DNA of 31,876 nt from Protostelium mycophagum (GCA_002081555.1 MZNV01001778.1:1-31876); one strand, 5' to 3'. Counted from the first letter of the stretch, positions 9,810 through 22,322 are shown. The notes: generated by a model not told the origin, from the letters alone. Made by a program: numbers and translations.

Positions 9810-10148
9810 TTACCTGGCCTCCATGTTCGTATGCGATTCCCTTTTGGTTCTCCATCTGGAGACATCGTCCTCTTTAACTGTTGTAACATCTTTCTTTGAT
9901 CAGGCTCGATCTTTGTTGTCATTTAGTTCTAATTTTACCTCCCCAACAAACGCCACACGGCCTTCATTTTCAATCATGTCATTACGGGATGTTCGAGAAG
10001 GCAATGAAGACGGTTTTGTTCTTTGAAAGAATAAATGAGAGTCTGATACTAAAGGTCTTCGGGATGATGACGTCTGTAACATGAGAACATCATGACGCCG
10101 CAGACAAGGCTGTCGCATGACGATCGAACGGCAGGTGATCAGCGACAT
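9810..10148 (-). CDS. small basic protein with possible mitochondrial presequence
   Basis: ATG 10148 opens a frame with an Arg-rich, acid-free N-terminus (MSLITCRSIVMRQPCLRRHD), typical of a mitochondrial transit peptide. A 45-nt intron (9894-9938) joins VAFVGE to KDVTTVKEDDVSRWRTKRES, and the frame ends MEAR-TAA at 9810-9812. The length is about 97 residues. The function is unknown. It could instead be the 5' end of the gene at 8678-9584, since both are on the minus strand, but I found no in-phase junction between them. Confidence 0.5.
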
Positions 10149-10427
10149 GATCGTATGTGTTTGTGGAGGTCAGTTTCGTGGGTTTCTCCCTTTTGTGATT
10201 ATGTCGTGTTGTAATTCCTCGAGTATTTTAATTTAAATTCGATTTTAAAAATATTTATTATAAGATTTATTGATTATCAACAGATTTGGTCCTTGCTAAT
10301 CAGCGCGAACCCGAACACTTCCAGTCGTCGAATATAACACACTTCTGCCAAAAATCAACAAAGATTGTAACAAGTTCTCCGTTTAATAATTTATAAATGT
10401 TGAGGCTTTATCCCAAACAGCATCCCT

Positions 10428-10751
10428 CTAAAAGATCTGAAAGGTTTCAGTAGATACCGAGGATATTTTTTCACCATTTTTGAATTCTAGCCTGGAGGCC
10501 GAAATGCAGGTGTGAGCTCTTAAATAAGTTAATTTTGGGGTTGAGAATGATCACATCAGAGATGATGAAAGCAGAGTATTTGGGGCGACACGACTCCTCT
10601 TGGCCTGATCTTGCGCTCTTCGTCTTCTTTCGAGATCGTTCAGCGTCAAGAACTCAGCCGTGTTGTCGGTACCGCCTCTGTCCTCCCTGCCATCTCTAAG
10701 AATAACTTGCCTTGCTGCTTCGTCTTGTTGTGTTGTTTGTGTTCTGTTCAT
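10428..10751 (-). CDS. small hypothetical protein, two exons
   Basis: Exon 1 (10555-10751) encodes MNRTQTTQQDEAARQVILRD and a charged stretch NDLERRRRAQDQAKRSR. A 63-nt intron (10492-10554) leads in phase to LEFKNGEKISSVSTETFQIF and TAG at 10428-10430. That makes 86 residues with no signal peptide or membrane segment. The basic RRRRAQDQAKRSR block could be a nuclear-type signal, but no function is claimed. It is divergent from the gene at 10804 with only 52 bp between the start codons. Confidence 0.6.
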
Positions 10752-10803
10752 TTTTGGGAGAGAAAGTGAGGTACTGGATTGGTGCCAAAGAACCCGAAAA
10801 CAC

Positions 10804-11178
10804 ATGGAAAACTGTCAGATCTCGGTAATTTTGACAATTATTTTATGACAGCGGAAATCGAAATTTGACAGCAAGTGGGAAACTCTCATTCCCAGCCCTG
10901 TGTAAAATCTTGTGGCAAAAGCAGCACGGAAAAACCATCCGGAGGTCATCAACAAACACCAAAAACGGACCTAAAAGATTCCGTGTTTATGTTAGTACGG
11001 AAAAAACATCATATGACTACATCCACAACAAACAGTCACAGACCAACCTTGCAGTTCGTACGGAGATTTCAACCAAGTCCCTGGTATCGCTTGGCGTGTT
11101 CAAAGTTCACACTCATAAATACCGTAAAAGCTTCACGTGTTTGAAGAATTTCACTTCGGCAGGAAGTATGAATTGTGA
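10804..11178 (+). CDS. small hypothetical protein, four exons
   Basis: Exons 10804-10824, 10872-10994, 11036-11083 and 11131-11178 are joined across introns of 47, 41 and 47 nt. All lengths are multiples of three, so every junction is phase 0. The product is 79 residues: MENCQISQVGNSHSQPCVKS, then KTDLKDSVFML, then SQTNLAVRTEISTKSLLHVF and EEFHFGRKYEL. It has an N-terminal Cys/Ser/Thr-rich part and no membrane segment. Its 3' end converges on the RapGAP stop codon 36 bp away. The function is unknown. Confidence 0.55.
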
Positions 11179-11213
11179 TTTAAAAATAATTCAGCATCCT
11201 TTTAATATTTACT

Positions 11214-14200
11214 CTATTTCCTCCTCAAAAGAGAACTTTTTCCTGTCTTTGGCGACAGGAGTTTCTTTTCTTTGAGATTGGACACAATGTCCTTCATCAA
11301 CGTGTTGCGGGTCTGTGCAACTTTGTCTCTAAAATCAGGGGCGGACATGCTCGATCTCTCTCCATTAATGCCTGATATGATTCAATGATGAGAAGAATTT
11401 GGCCAATTTAAATTTAAATGTCTGAACGTACATTTTGTCAGAAGCCATTTTTTGAACTTCTCCCCCTTTTCAAAAATTGGGGGGTCGGGAATATTTGGGC
11501 CGTAAGGTATGACACCAAATTTATTCACAATTTCCAATCTGTCAACATCATCAGATACCAAGACTTTGTCGTTGTAGACAAGTTGACTCACTTGTACCGT
11601 GTTGGGAGACTCTTGTCCTCATTTTCTATTTTTTGAACCACGATAAACACGTCTGGAATGAGTCAATATCTCGAATTTGAATTTCAATCTTGGCGGGAAA
11701 ATACTCACGATTGAATTGTGATCGGATCATCAGTGGGTTGAAGAAGTAGTCAGAATCCGTGTTTTCTTTGAAGATAATCACAACGATATCATTGCCAATG
11801 TGTCTCTTGCGTTCCACCTGTACACATTTCAGTTCGTAGTAGGGGGATAAGCCACATACCTGTTGTTTGTCGTCAGGGAAATAGGGAAGAAAGGGTGCGA
11901 CGTGGAACATGATATCGCAGGATTCAAAGTGAGAGAAAATACTCTCTTTTCCAGTGCTATTATCTAGGCCAAAATCAGTATTTTTTCGCAAATAAAAAAT
12001 CAAAATGTCACTTTTCACGTCAAGTCCTCCAGCAAAACCACTCCAGCCAAACAGAGAGATTCGGTCTCCTAAGCACTCCAAAAATTCTTCAAAGTCGGGG
12101 CTTGATTCTGAAACATCATCAGTTCTACAACTCTGTAGATACTCTCACCATTCGCAAATATGTTGTCTTCGTCTTTAGAACCTTGTCCTTGCTTTATGCG
12201 GATGACGCCGAATTTGTAGCGTGTGTCGCCCAGTACTTTACGTTCGAATTCTGACAGAGTTTGAGTTGGAGAATTGATGGAGAGCAGTGGAGAAGAAGGG
12301 CGTGACGAGACCGCTGAAGAAGGTCTTGGTGTACCAGGGTAATTGGGACTAGCACTTCCAGAGTTACTTCTGTGCCTAGTCAGTCTGGAAGTTCTGTGAG
12401 ATTTCGATATAGGATTATAGACTTACGAGGGGGAGGCCGGGGGAGTGTAACCGATGTCAAAACGAGTCCACGGTTCTGAGGCTTCTATTTTAGCCTCTAT
12501 CATTGCATACAATAAATGCGTCTCGGGAGACACCCTTATCTGTGAGTACACCGGGATGCTCAGCCTAATATCGGCTCTTTTTGTTCTGAAAAGGACCTGA
12601 AACGTGTCAGACTACCACGCTATACCATAACGAGTGTTACTTTGACAGTTTGGCGGTGAGTTGTGGCTTCTTCTACAGAGGCCAGAAGCGGTGCCTTGTT
12701 TTGGTCGGCAGAATAATAATTGTGGTGACCTGATTTCATCACATTCAGGAACAGCCAAGTAACACTCACGATTAGGTTGAATAAAGTCTTTGTAGAATGG
12801 AATATTCCTCTCGCGGTTTTCGATGGGGAAGTCCTCCAGCGAGTTGTAGTCCGACGTTCCTTCCGGTCCACCCAACTCGACATTAAATCCGTCTTTTTTG
12901 CAAGTGATATCGATCATGGTTGCTTCTGATGTAGCCTGGGAAGGAGATCACTCAAGAGTCTGGTTCAGAAACATACCTTTGGCCAGGCTGGCTTCGGCTT
13001 TGGGCTCGAGTTGACGTACCACAGGTCCACTTCCTTCTGGAGCATCTCCATCCATTCTGGGGATTTCACTCCTCCAGCGGCTTCATCAATGGCGATGATC
13101 CATTGGGCTGCATCTTCTACATCATGGTGAGAATTTTTTTAGAGCGCAGCATGCCACACTTCTTTTAAAGCGAAGAATGAAAACTGTTCAAAAGTTCACC
13201 TTCTGACTCTGCTCGAATTTTGAAGGACTTGTCTTGTCCGTTCATCATGAGTGAAAATTCATTCTTTGCGCCACTGTTGTCAGCTTCTCTTAAAACTATC
13301 TGAATGATTTCTTCCAGCGCAAACTGTAATAAAATAGACAGGTTCTCGTTTGTCGCTCCCCCCTTGCGTTGTAGTGAGCACATTTTCCCAGAAATTTCTG
13401 GGAAGATCACCTTAGAGGGTTTGTAGATGGTGAGGTATGTCTGGTCGATGTCAGCCCAGCAACATTTCCATTTTCCAGAGGGCTTGTATTCTAGAAGTCC
13501 CTGTTTTATAGCGTCTTTCCGCCCTTCTCCTTTATCCTCTCGCTGTCTCTCGTTAATTTTGGCGGGAATAAACCAATTCAAAATTTGAAAATTCACCGTT
13601 GAAAATTGATAATACAAATTGCTGTCATCTTGGAATCCATGTTCTGCGAACATTAATTTGTTCTAAAAATAGAAAAAGCTGACCTCGGGTGACATGATGG
13701 ATGATATTTTCAGACAGTAAATTGCCTGCTGTCAATATGGCGTCTTCTCTGGTTGCGGCCTGTGAAGATTCAAAATGTCATCTTGTTTTCTCTAACTACC
13801 TCATTTGTGATGAGCCATTGCACCATGTCTTTTCCAGTAAAGCTCTTCTTGTATGTCGTGAGTAGATTCTTCTTGTCCTTTAATGGGACACCTGAGATAG
13901 TTTAAACTTTGAATTTCCAAACTCCCGCCAAAATACCTTTCTCAGGATCTTTCATTCTGGTGACAAGATTTTTGTCGACCAATTTTTCTACCTGTCAGAG
14001 AGATCAGCGAAAGATACGTTTATTTTGTTACCGTTTTATTTTGCAATGCGGTTGCAGAATTTCTAATCCTCTCTGCAATGGTGGTACACATGTTGTGGTA
14101 AAAGATCTCACTCAAAGTGGGGTCCTGCCAATGTTAATTTGAAAGTCGACAAAATTTCAAGAGGGAAGACTGACCTTTCTCAGACCATTATTAAGAAACT

Positions 14201-16922
14201 CGGTATTCAGGACACAGATCTCGTTTTCGTCTTCATCCGCTAAGATAGAGGCTGTCGCAACTCCTGACATTTTTTAGAGTTGAATCTTGCTTTCCAACTG
14301 TTCTGTTGATGTACACCTAAATCAAGAAATCCGGTGCAAACTTACCCCCCAGCAGAAAACTAATCTCGCCAAACATCTGCCCCGTGCCGAGGCGAGCCAG
14401 CACCGTGTTGTTCTTCACCACCACAACCGAACCTCTTGTGATCTGATAGAGGGCTTGTGGCTGCTCTCCTTCTTCTAAGATGATCTGTCCTTTCTAATGC
14501 TGTCAGTATCCCGAAGATTTCCAGACATGACAACGCACAGAGTATGGTACTAAATCCGCTCCAGACACGAAATTCTGCCAGTTGTTTCCTGGAGTTGCTT
14601 CGAGTTGATCCACACTGCTCATCAATGGCGCTGCAGATGATTTCCTTTGTGATGATCTACTTCCCGGAGAAGAAATGATTGCTTCTTGCCAAGTGTATTG
14701 TACTTCGGCGACCTTCTCATCATCAATCATGTCATGATGAAATCTTCGTCTACTCACCCAATTGTCCCTGATGACCTCATTTTGGAACGTGAATCTTTCC
14801 TTGAAGTGACCTTTTTTCAGAGAGCTAAACTCCATTGATCTCTCACCAGTTCCATTGATGGACGCGATATCTGCAAGATTCCACTATGACGTCATGAATA
14901 TGATATCACAATTGAACAAACTGTGATATCTCACCGATCCTTTGATCTGCCCGAACATCTTTCCGAGTATGCAAATGTAGCCTGGAGACAGATAAATTTT
15001 CCCCTCGATTCGGTCGTTCCATTGTCCCCGACTCTCTACAACACTTGTTAATATGTAGTGTTATTTTTGGTAACATCATCCTTCGATCAACTTTGTTGTT
15101 ACGAAATGGTGCATAATTCTTGAAAGATAGAGTTGTAGAATAATATGTCACTGACTCTTCAGGAGAGTTTGCTTCGAGTCCAGACCAAATACAGCTTGAA
15201 GGCGAGCTTTTTTCTTATCGAAAGATACTCTAGGTAGTTGCGCAATGCTAGAAGTCGATTTGCCCAAATTAGAAGCCAGATAGGAGGCTATAAACTTATA
15301 AAATCTCGCTCTGGCCTGCAAGACTTCAGATGCAAATCGCGGAAAGAAAAACAACTCACACTCGGTGTCATCGTTAAAATCGATTTTGAAGACAAAAAAT
15401 AAACTTCTGCCTGGGGTGAATCAACAACGATGGACACCGCCGCCGGCAAATTTTCTAGATGGGCCATTTCTCCTGCGTGAACTTTAGCAAGAGAAAGAAT
15501 TATAGTAAGATCACCGATCAGCTCTCCTGCAGACATCTTTCCAACAATATTGGGATCTTTTGATGTCTTCTCCTCCCTGACTGAATCACGCTGGCCTGCA
15601 CCTCCTTTCAATATTCTCATACTGGAAGATTCAGCCTTATTGGGATATGTGATGTCACCTCCCGGTAGCCAATTGATAAACCCCCAAGCTGTTATCATTT
15701 TCTCTCACGATGATCTGCGAGAATGAGGATCATTTTCCTGACAAGATGCAAACCTCGTCCTGAAGCCGTGTCTCGTATTGAACCGCTGCAAAGATCTGAA
15801 GGGCAGCCTCATCCACTAACGGCGCTTTCCACAAATCACCACTCGATGTTCTGTGTGAGTTTCAAATCTTCATATCATTCAATAAATCACTACCTCCTAT
15901 CTGTCTGGGGTGCGTCCTTTATGACTGCTTTCAGGGACATAAAAGTGTAAAAGAAAGTATCTCGACTTTGAAATGGTCCAAAGGTGAATCGGTTTGTGTC
16001 ACATCCCGGAGGCTTCAATTAATGAGATCATTACATAAATAGGCTTTCGCTTCATACCTTTTCTCTAGTTACGATGCTCACGTCCGTTGCATTGGTCTTT
16101 TCGATTTCGTCGATCTCGAAGAGAGAAAACTTGTGTAATTTCTTGCAGCCAAAGACCTTGGCTTGAAAACAAATCCAGCTTTCAGAAGTATACAACTTCC
16201 CATAGAACCGTCTTTCGCCCTCCGTCAGGACAACGTTCTCTAAAAGATGTTTGATGATGAAGTTGAAATAAAATAGTTTTGACGAACCTTCATGCAAGAT
16301 GGTCTCTTCTCCTTGCAGTCCGAACCTTCGCCGAAATGCATCACTTTGAGCCTCTTTGGATTCGGGCTGCCCATCCTGTAATGCATGAGTTCTGACTATC
16401 TACCATCATTTATTGCACATACATCTGTAGACATCCTCCTCCTCTCTCAAATTCAAAGCTGATGAGGAGCTGAGAGAAACGTAAAGTCTTGTAGTTTTAC
16501 AATCATCCAGCTTAAATTGACCAATTAATAGCTTGACGACCGGTCCGTCAACATGTCACACTGTTCGATCTTACTCTCGGACACATTTTCCTGAATGGCT
16601 TCCATCCGCAAAGAACGTCATAATCTGGATCAAGCTTTTTGCTGTGTTTTAAATTGATCCGATTGAAGCTTCCAGGTTCCTCAAAAAATCTGTTGGAAGT
16701 TGTTTAAAAAGTGAAATACATAAAAAACAAATGGGAAAGTTGAGAATATGAGGATTCTTGCTTCTACGTCAAATCTGAATCGAGTAGTCTCTTCTTCCCA
16801 GAAGCAGAAATAAGTGTCTTGAATTTATGTCTAATCGACGGAATTATTTTTATAATAGGAATTGGATCATATTGACCTCCATAGATGAGAACCCAAGTGC
16901 GTGCCTTGGTCCTTCTTGTCAT
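11214..16922 (-). CDS. cyclic-nucleotide-binding RapGAP: GRAM-cNB-GRAM-cNB-DEP-PH-RapGAP
   Basis: Large multi-exon gene. Seen, N to C: an unassigned N-terminal region from ATG 16922 (TWVLIYGGQYDPIPIIKI; QFKLDDCKTTRLYVSLSSSS, perhaps C2-like). GRAM 1 (about 16340-16040): FRRRFGLQGEETILHE, FYGKLYTSESWICFQAKVFG. cNB 1 (about 15730-15170): DNSLGVYQLATG, KMSAGELIGDLTIILS, PAAVSIVVDSPQAEVYFLS. GRAM 2 (about 15060-14750): IEGKIYLSPGYICILGKMFG. cNB 2 (about 14570-14050): KGQIILEEGEQPQALYQITR, GTGQMFGEISFLLGG, VATASILADEDENEICVLNT. DEP (about 13990-13600): SFTGKDMVQWLITNE, SENIIHHVTR, HGFQDDSNLYYQF. PH (about 13520-13040): KQGLLEYKPSGKWKCCWADI, DAAQWIIAIDEAAGG. RapGAP (about 12280-11280): RYKFGVIRIKQGQGSKDEDN, ECLGDRISLFGWSGFAGGLD, VERKRHIGNDIVVIIFKEN, IPYGPNIPDPPIFEKG. 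The KRHIGND segment holds the Asn thumb used by Rap GAPs. It should lower Rap-GTP at membranes in response to cyclic nucleotide or lipid (inference). Stop TAG 11214-11216. Confidence 0.85.
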
Positions 16923-17533
16923 TGAATATCCCAATTGGTGCGAAAGTCACTTCTTCAAAAACTCTCAGGTTGAGATACTAGACCTCTTCTGTTGTGTTCA
17001 GTGAAGTTTGTTCATTTTGCTATTAATACCTGCAGCTTTACAACGGAGAAAAATGAATTTGCAAAATAACTTCACTCTTTCCGGTTGTAGATTACCGGAA
17101 CATTTGATCGAAGAAAGAGTGAATTGTGTTATTTACAAGAATCAGTTGAGGCTTGAAGTTTGTGGTTGCAGAGAAGTGCGTTAATTACCGCGATTAACAC
17201 ACAGTAAGAACACTAAATTCTTGGTTCGGAACGTCAGAGTAATTAAATGAAATGTTACGGATGTCAAAATTCCGTCCGGAAGAATTGATTTTTTCACGTA
17301 AAATTATTTATTAAGGTAAAGATTGACATGTGACATACTGCTTTCCATGCAATCGCGACTCTTCACCAACAAGAGGAGAATTTCATTCTTCAGAAGCTTC
17401 TCATTTTCGGTGTCAAAACAGTCAGCCACGGTAACAACCGCAACCAACTTGATCTTACATTTGTTGAGGGTTTCTTTCATAATTTGTGAACAACCAAACA
17501 GTTCACCAGCCCACAGTCTCTCAAGTTTCAAAG
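16923..17533. promoter_or_regulatory. intergenic region with inverted repeats, promoter of the subtilisin cluster
   Basis: No gene is seen. An 11-bp perfect inverted repeat, TTCACTCTTTC (17071-17081) and GAAAGAGTGAA (17113-17123), encloses CCGG...CCGG. A second, GTTAAT...ATTAAC, lies near 17180. From about 17372 the sequence matches the region upstream of the other two subtilisin copies (CACGGTAACAACCGC and AATTTGTGAACAACCAAACAG), so it is the conserved promoter and 5' UTR of this family. Confidence 0.5.
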
Positions 17534-17814
17534 ATGAGAATATTCAAAGCCGCCCTACTAGCACTTTCCGCAACCCAAGCTCTTGGAGCATACTTCGTTG
17601 GAGAAAAGATAGGTGTACACGATGAGTACATCGTTGTACTGAAGGACGTCGCTCCCTCAGAAGCCAGTACGTCTAAAAGCTGTCATCGCCCTCAGACTGA
17701 TCATCACAGAGAATAAGTTCGTGTCCAAATGGACTGGCCGAAAGAGGTGGAACAATGACGAACTAACAGAACATCGTGTAGGCGACTTCCACGCCGTTTC
17801 TTCGCGCTTTTCCA
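17384..17814 (+). repeat. 431-bp direct repeat, copy 1
   Basis: As far as I can read, this is identical to 18554-18984 at an offset of exactly 1170 bp. It covers promoter, first exon, first intron and second exon of the subtilisin gene. Identity through the intron and 5' flank points to a very recent duplication or gene conversion. Confidence 0.85.
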
Positions 17815-17909
17815 CGAACTTGAGGAGAATCGGAGAATTCTTTAGAAGCTTCTTCTCTTCCCTTCTAAAAACATTGGCCACGGTTACAACCGCGTACTAC
17901 TCGATGTAA
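17534..17909 (+). pseudogene. 5' fragment of subtilisin gene (copy A): signal peptide plus half of the propeptide
   Basis: Exon 1 (MRIFKAALLALSATQALGAY, then HDEYIVVLKDVAPSEA), the 43-nt intron and exon 2 (FVSKWTGRKRWNNDELTEHR) are identical to the complete gene at 18704. After FHAVSSRFS the match stops at 17814 and the sequence passes straight into the promoter of copy B. Reading on, the frame adds a new tail (TNLRRIGEFFRSFFSSLLKT) up to TAA at 17907-17909. No protease residues are present. If transcribed it would give a secreted partial I9 propeptide with an unrelated tail. It is most likely a by-product of tandem rearrangement. Confidence 0.7.
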
Positions 17910-17987
17910 CATTTGTTGAAGGTTTCTCTCACAATTTGTGAACAACCAAACAGTTCACCAGCCCTCACAATCTTCCAAGTTCTAAAG

Positions 17988-18523
17988 ATGAGAGTATTCA
18001 AAGCCGCCTTACTTGCACTTTCCGCGACCCAAGCCCTGGGAGCATACTTCGTTGGAGATAAAATAGGTGTACACGATGAGTACATCGTTGTACTAAAGGA
18101 CGCAGCTCCCTCAGAAGCAAGTACGTCCAAACGCTTTCCTCATCTCCAGACTGATCATCGCAGAGAATAATTTTGTGTCCAAATGGACCGGCCGAAAGAG
18201 GTGGAACAATGACGAACTAACAGAACACCGTGTGGGTGACTTCCACGCCGTTTCTTCACGCTTCTCTAAAATGTAAGTCTCTCTCCCTGTATCATTCGCT
18301 GACAACGCTCAGGCAGGTGAAAGAGCTACTACAGGACAATACAGTGGCCTACGTGGAAGCTAACAAGATCATGCGCATATCTGGTACATGTGTGAATCAA
18401 ACCGACTCTGCCCCATGGGGAATTGAGAGAATGAACTACCACGCAAAGCCTGACGCCTATGCATCCACTTACAGCCACTCTGAAGACGCTGCTAACGTCG
18501 ACGCATACATCCTTGACACGTGA
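17988..18523 (+). pseudogene. 5' partial subtilisin gene (copy B): signal peptide, I9 propeptide and first catalytic block
   Basis: Diverged copy, unlike A and C. Exon 1 reads MRVFKAALLALSATQALGAY, exon 2 NNFVSKWTGRKRWNNDELTE, and exon 3 runs from VKELLQDNTVAYVEANKIMR to DAYILDT at 18519. The Asp-containing DTG block is reached, but nothing of the His or Ser blocks follows. A donor-like gtgagtactg leads directly into the promoter of copy C, and read through it gives ACG-TGA. Exon 3 lacks the intron that interrupts copy C after APW. The product would be an I9-type propeptide without protease. It could act as a stand-alone inhibitor of the neighbouring enzyme, or be a dead fragment. Confidence 0.7.
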
Positions 18524-18703
18524 GTACTGCATGCATCATTTTATTTTGTGATGCATTCTTCAGAAGCTTCTCATTTTCGGTGTCAAAACAGTCAGCCACG
18601 GTAACAACCGCAACCAACTTGATCTTACATTTGTTGAGGGTTTCTTTCATAATTTGTGAACAACCAAACAGTTCACCAGCCCACAGTCTCTCAAGTTTCA
18701 AAG

Positions 18704-20176
<1,473 letters not shown>

Positions 20177-20285
20177 ACTGGCAGAGTTTTGTTGTAAATA
20201 AAGCCAAAAATCACGTTTTTATCTGTTCATTTTACAACGCGTCTGCCGCAACATTTTTCCGCTGCAGAATTCAAAATTCAAAGCA

Positions 20286-22302
20286 ATGTCAGAGGTGAGC
20301 TGCCTTCGATCGTTCTCATTTTGATTGTCACATCAGACCTATGAGGCCTCAGCTCCCAGTAAAGTCATACTATTTGGAGAACACGCGGTAGTGTATGGAA
20401 AGAAGGCCATTGCGACCGCTGCAGGGCTCAGAACTCATACCACCATCAGAAAGTAACGAATGATGTGAAGATGATTTGACTGATAACACAGAGGCGAAAC
20501 CGACGGGATGCTAAGGGTGATTTTGAGTGACCTCAGTTTGAATTTCACTTGGCGTATAGAGGATCTTTCAAAATATTCAGCTCAATCAGTCGCTTCATCT
20601 TTTAATGAAAATCTGGCGAAATCACTTTTAGAAGATGTAAACGAGGTTCATCGATTAGGTGACATGTATTCACTTTCAACCATCTCATGCTGATGTGAGA
20701 CGAATAATGCAGACCAAATGATACCCGCAGGTGGTGTCTCCCCAGAAGATCTCACAGACGGTGTCAAAAAGGCGACAGTGGCACTTTTATATTTGTACTT
20801 ATCTATCTGCACTGAGAGGAAGAGTATCTCTGTACAAGTGAAGTCTTCCGTTCCAGTCGGTATGTACACCCAGATTGTAGATGTATCATGTCAATCTACA
20901 ATGAAAATTGATTAGATTAAAAAAAGAATAATGAGCAGTTGGTAACACGAAGATTCACGGTTATCAACGTGAAAAATGACGGTTGTTGAACAACTTAGGC
21001 GTGGGGATGGGATCTTCTGCGGCTTATTGTGTCAGCCTCTCTGCTGCTTTGCTGTCCGCATTTCATCAAGATTTTTCGAGCATCTACAACGAGCCAATAG
21101 GTACATCACACAGAGTGACCATCAACCACTGGGCCTTCCAGGGAGAGAAGGTGAGATTTCATTGAAATTTCACTAAAATTTATGAGAAAAATAGATATTG
21201 CACGGTACACCGTCAGGTGTCGACAATACCATCAGTACATACGGAGGTATGCATCTTACTACTGCTTTTTTCTACCTTATGTTTGCAAAAAATTCTGCTT
21301 TCCGAGGATCATTATTGTGGCAGAGCCACCGCACGTAATATTCTGCCGTGGCAGAGCAGCACAAAAACGTTGTTCCGGCAGAGCCAAAATAACACGAGAG
21401 CCGCAGAGTAATCACTTGAATCTGCGGGAAAACACGTGAGATCCACAGACCTGAATCAATTTATAATTCGTCAATAAAAAATCACCAAAGGTCAAATACA
21501 TAAAATTGACAGGCACGATATCATTCGTCAAAGCCGACCCCATCCGTATAGATCACGTGACGTGAGTTATGATATCTTGGACAAGTCATGATGATCATCA
21601 GAGTCCCTCAACTCGAATTTTTGATTGTAAACACACGTGTTCCGAGAAGTACGAGCGAGCTAGTTGCCAAAGTGAGGAGGTGTGTCACTTGAAATGAGAG
21701 TTGTAGATGTAACAGAAAACATCAAAAATTGGATTTTTGTGGATTTTTTGTGGTGTTTTCTGTACAAAAACACAAAATATTGTTAAAATACACGCGACAC
21801 AAATAAATTATTTATGCAGATTTTATTATGATGATCAAGAACGAGTGGAAGCCATGCTGCAGCGGATCGACGAAATTTCAGTGAAATTTTGTGAAATTTC
21901 TGCAAGAGCGGGGGGACAAGACCCTGCTGAACTGCGGGTACGATCATCTACAACTGTCTTTTTGTTTTTTGTCTGAAAGTTCCAGGCCTTAATCGTGGAG
22001 AATCAAAATCTACTGGATCAGCTAGGTGTAGGACATGCCAAATTGACACAAGTGATTGACATCTCAAAATCTCATGACCATTCCGCCAAGCTGACAGGGG
22101 CTGGTGGTGGTGGCTGCGCTCTCATCTTTCTTCACGGTAAGTAACGAGAGCTTTCACCATAGTTACCGTGAGGTTGACGAAAAAAGGTTCAGAAAAAGAA
22201 GCGAGGGAGAAATTAGTTTTGGATCTACAATCTGCCAATTTTGAAGTATTTCCCGTGGTCGTCTCTTGCCACGGTGTTGACGTGAAGTACACCGGTAGTT
22301 AA
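20286..22302 (+). CDS. mevalonate kinase
   Basis: GHMP-family kinase that phosphorylates mevalonate in the isoprenoid/sterol pathway. Seen in order: MSE, a 40-50-nt intron, then [20 protein letters not shown] (motif 1 with Lys), [35 protein letters not shown], then SSVPVG joined to [18 protein letters not shown] (ATP-binding motif 2), [27 protein letters not shown] (with the catalytic Asp), [19 protein letters not shown], and [19 protein letters not shown] (motif 3). The end is VKYTGS-TAA (22300-22302). About nine introns; 21247-21512 is long (266 bp) and holds GGCAGAGCC repeats. The stop codon lies in a tandem duplication. It is convergent with CSN8. Confidence 0.93.
21317..21386. repeat. 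cluster of GGCAGAGC(C) units in mevalonate kinase intron
   Basis: GTGGC-AGA-GCCAC (21317-21329) is a perfect hairpin. GGCAGAGC recurs at 21350 and 21378, and CTGCCGTGGCAG at 21343-21354 is an inverted repeat. It is related to the GCGGC-NNN-GCCGC hairpins elsewhere. Confidence 0.6.
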
Positions 22303-22322
22303 CGTGAAGTACACGGTAGTTA
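22280..22322. repeat. 22-bp tandem duplication across the mevalonate kinase stop codon
   Basis: ACGTGAAGTACACCGGTAGTTA (22280-22301) is followed at once by a 21-bp copy lacking one C. The first copy encodes VKYTGS and starts the stop codon; the second is UTR. Both carry a CGGTAGTTA core as in the CACGGT family. Confidence 0.75.

Noticed and set aside
21083-21093. ATCTACAACGA in mevalonate kinase as a regulatory copy
   Set aside because: It encodes IYNE in frame; coding constraint is enough to explain it. Only the non-coding copies are counted as interesting.
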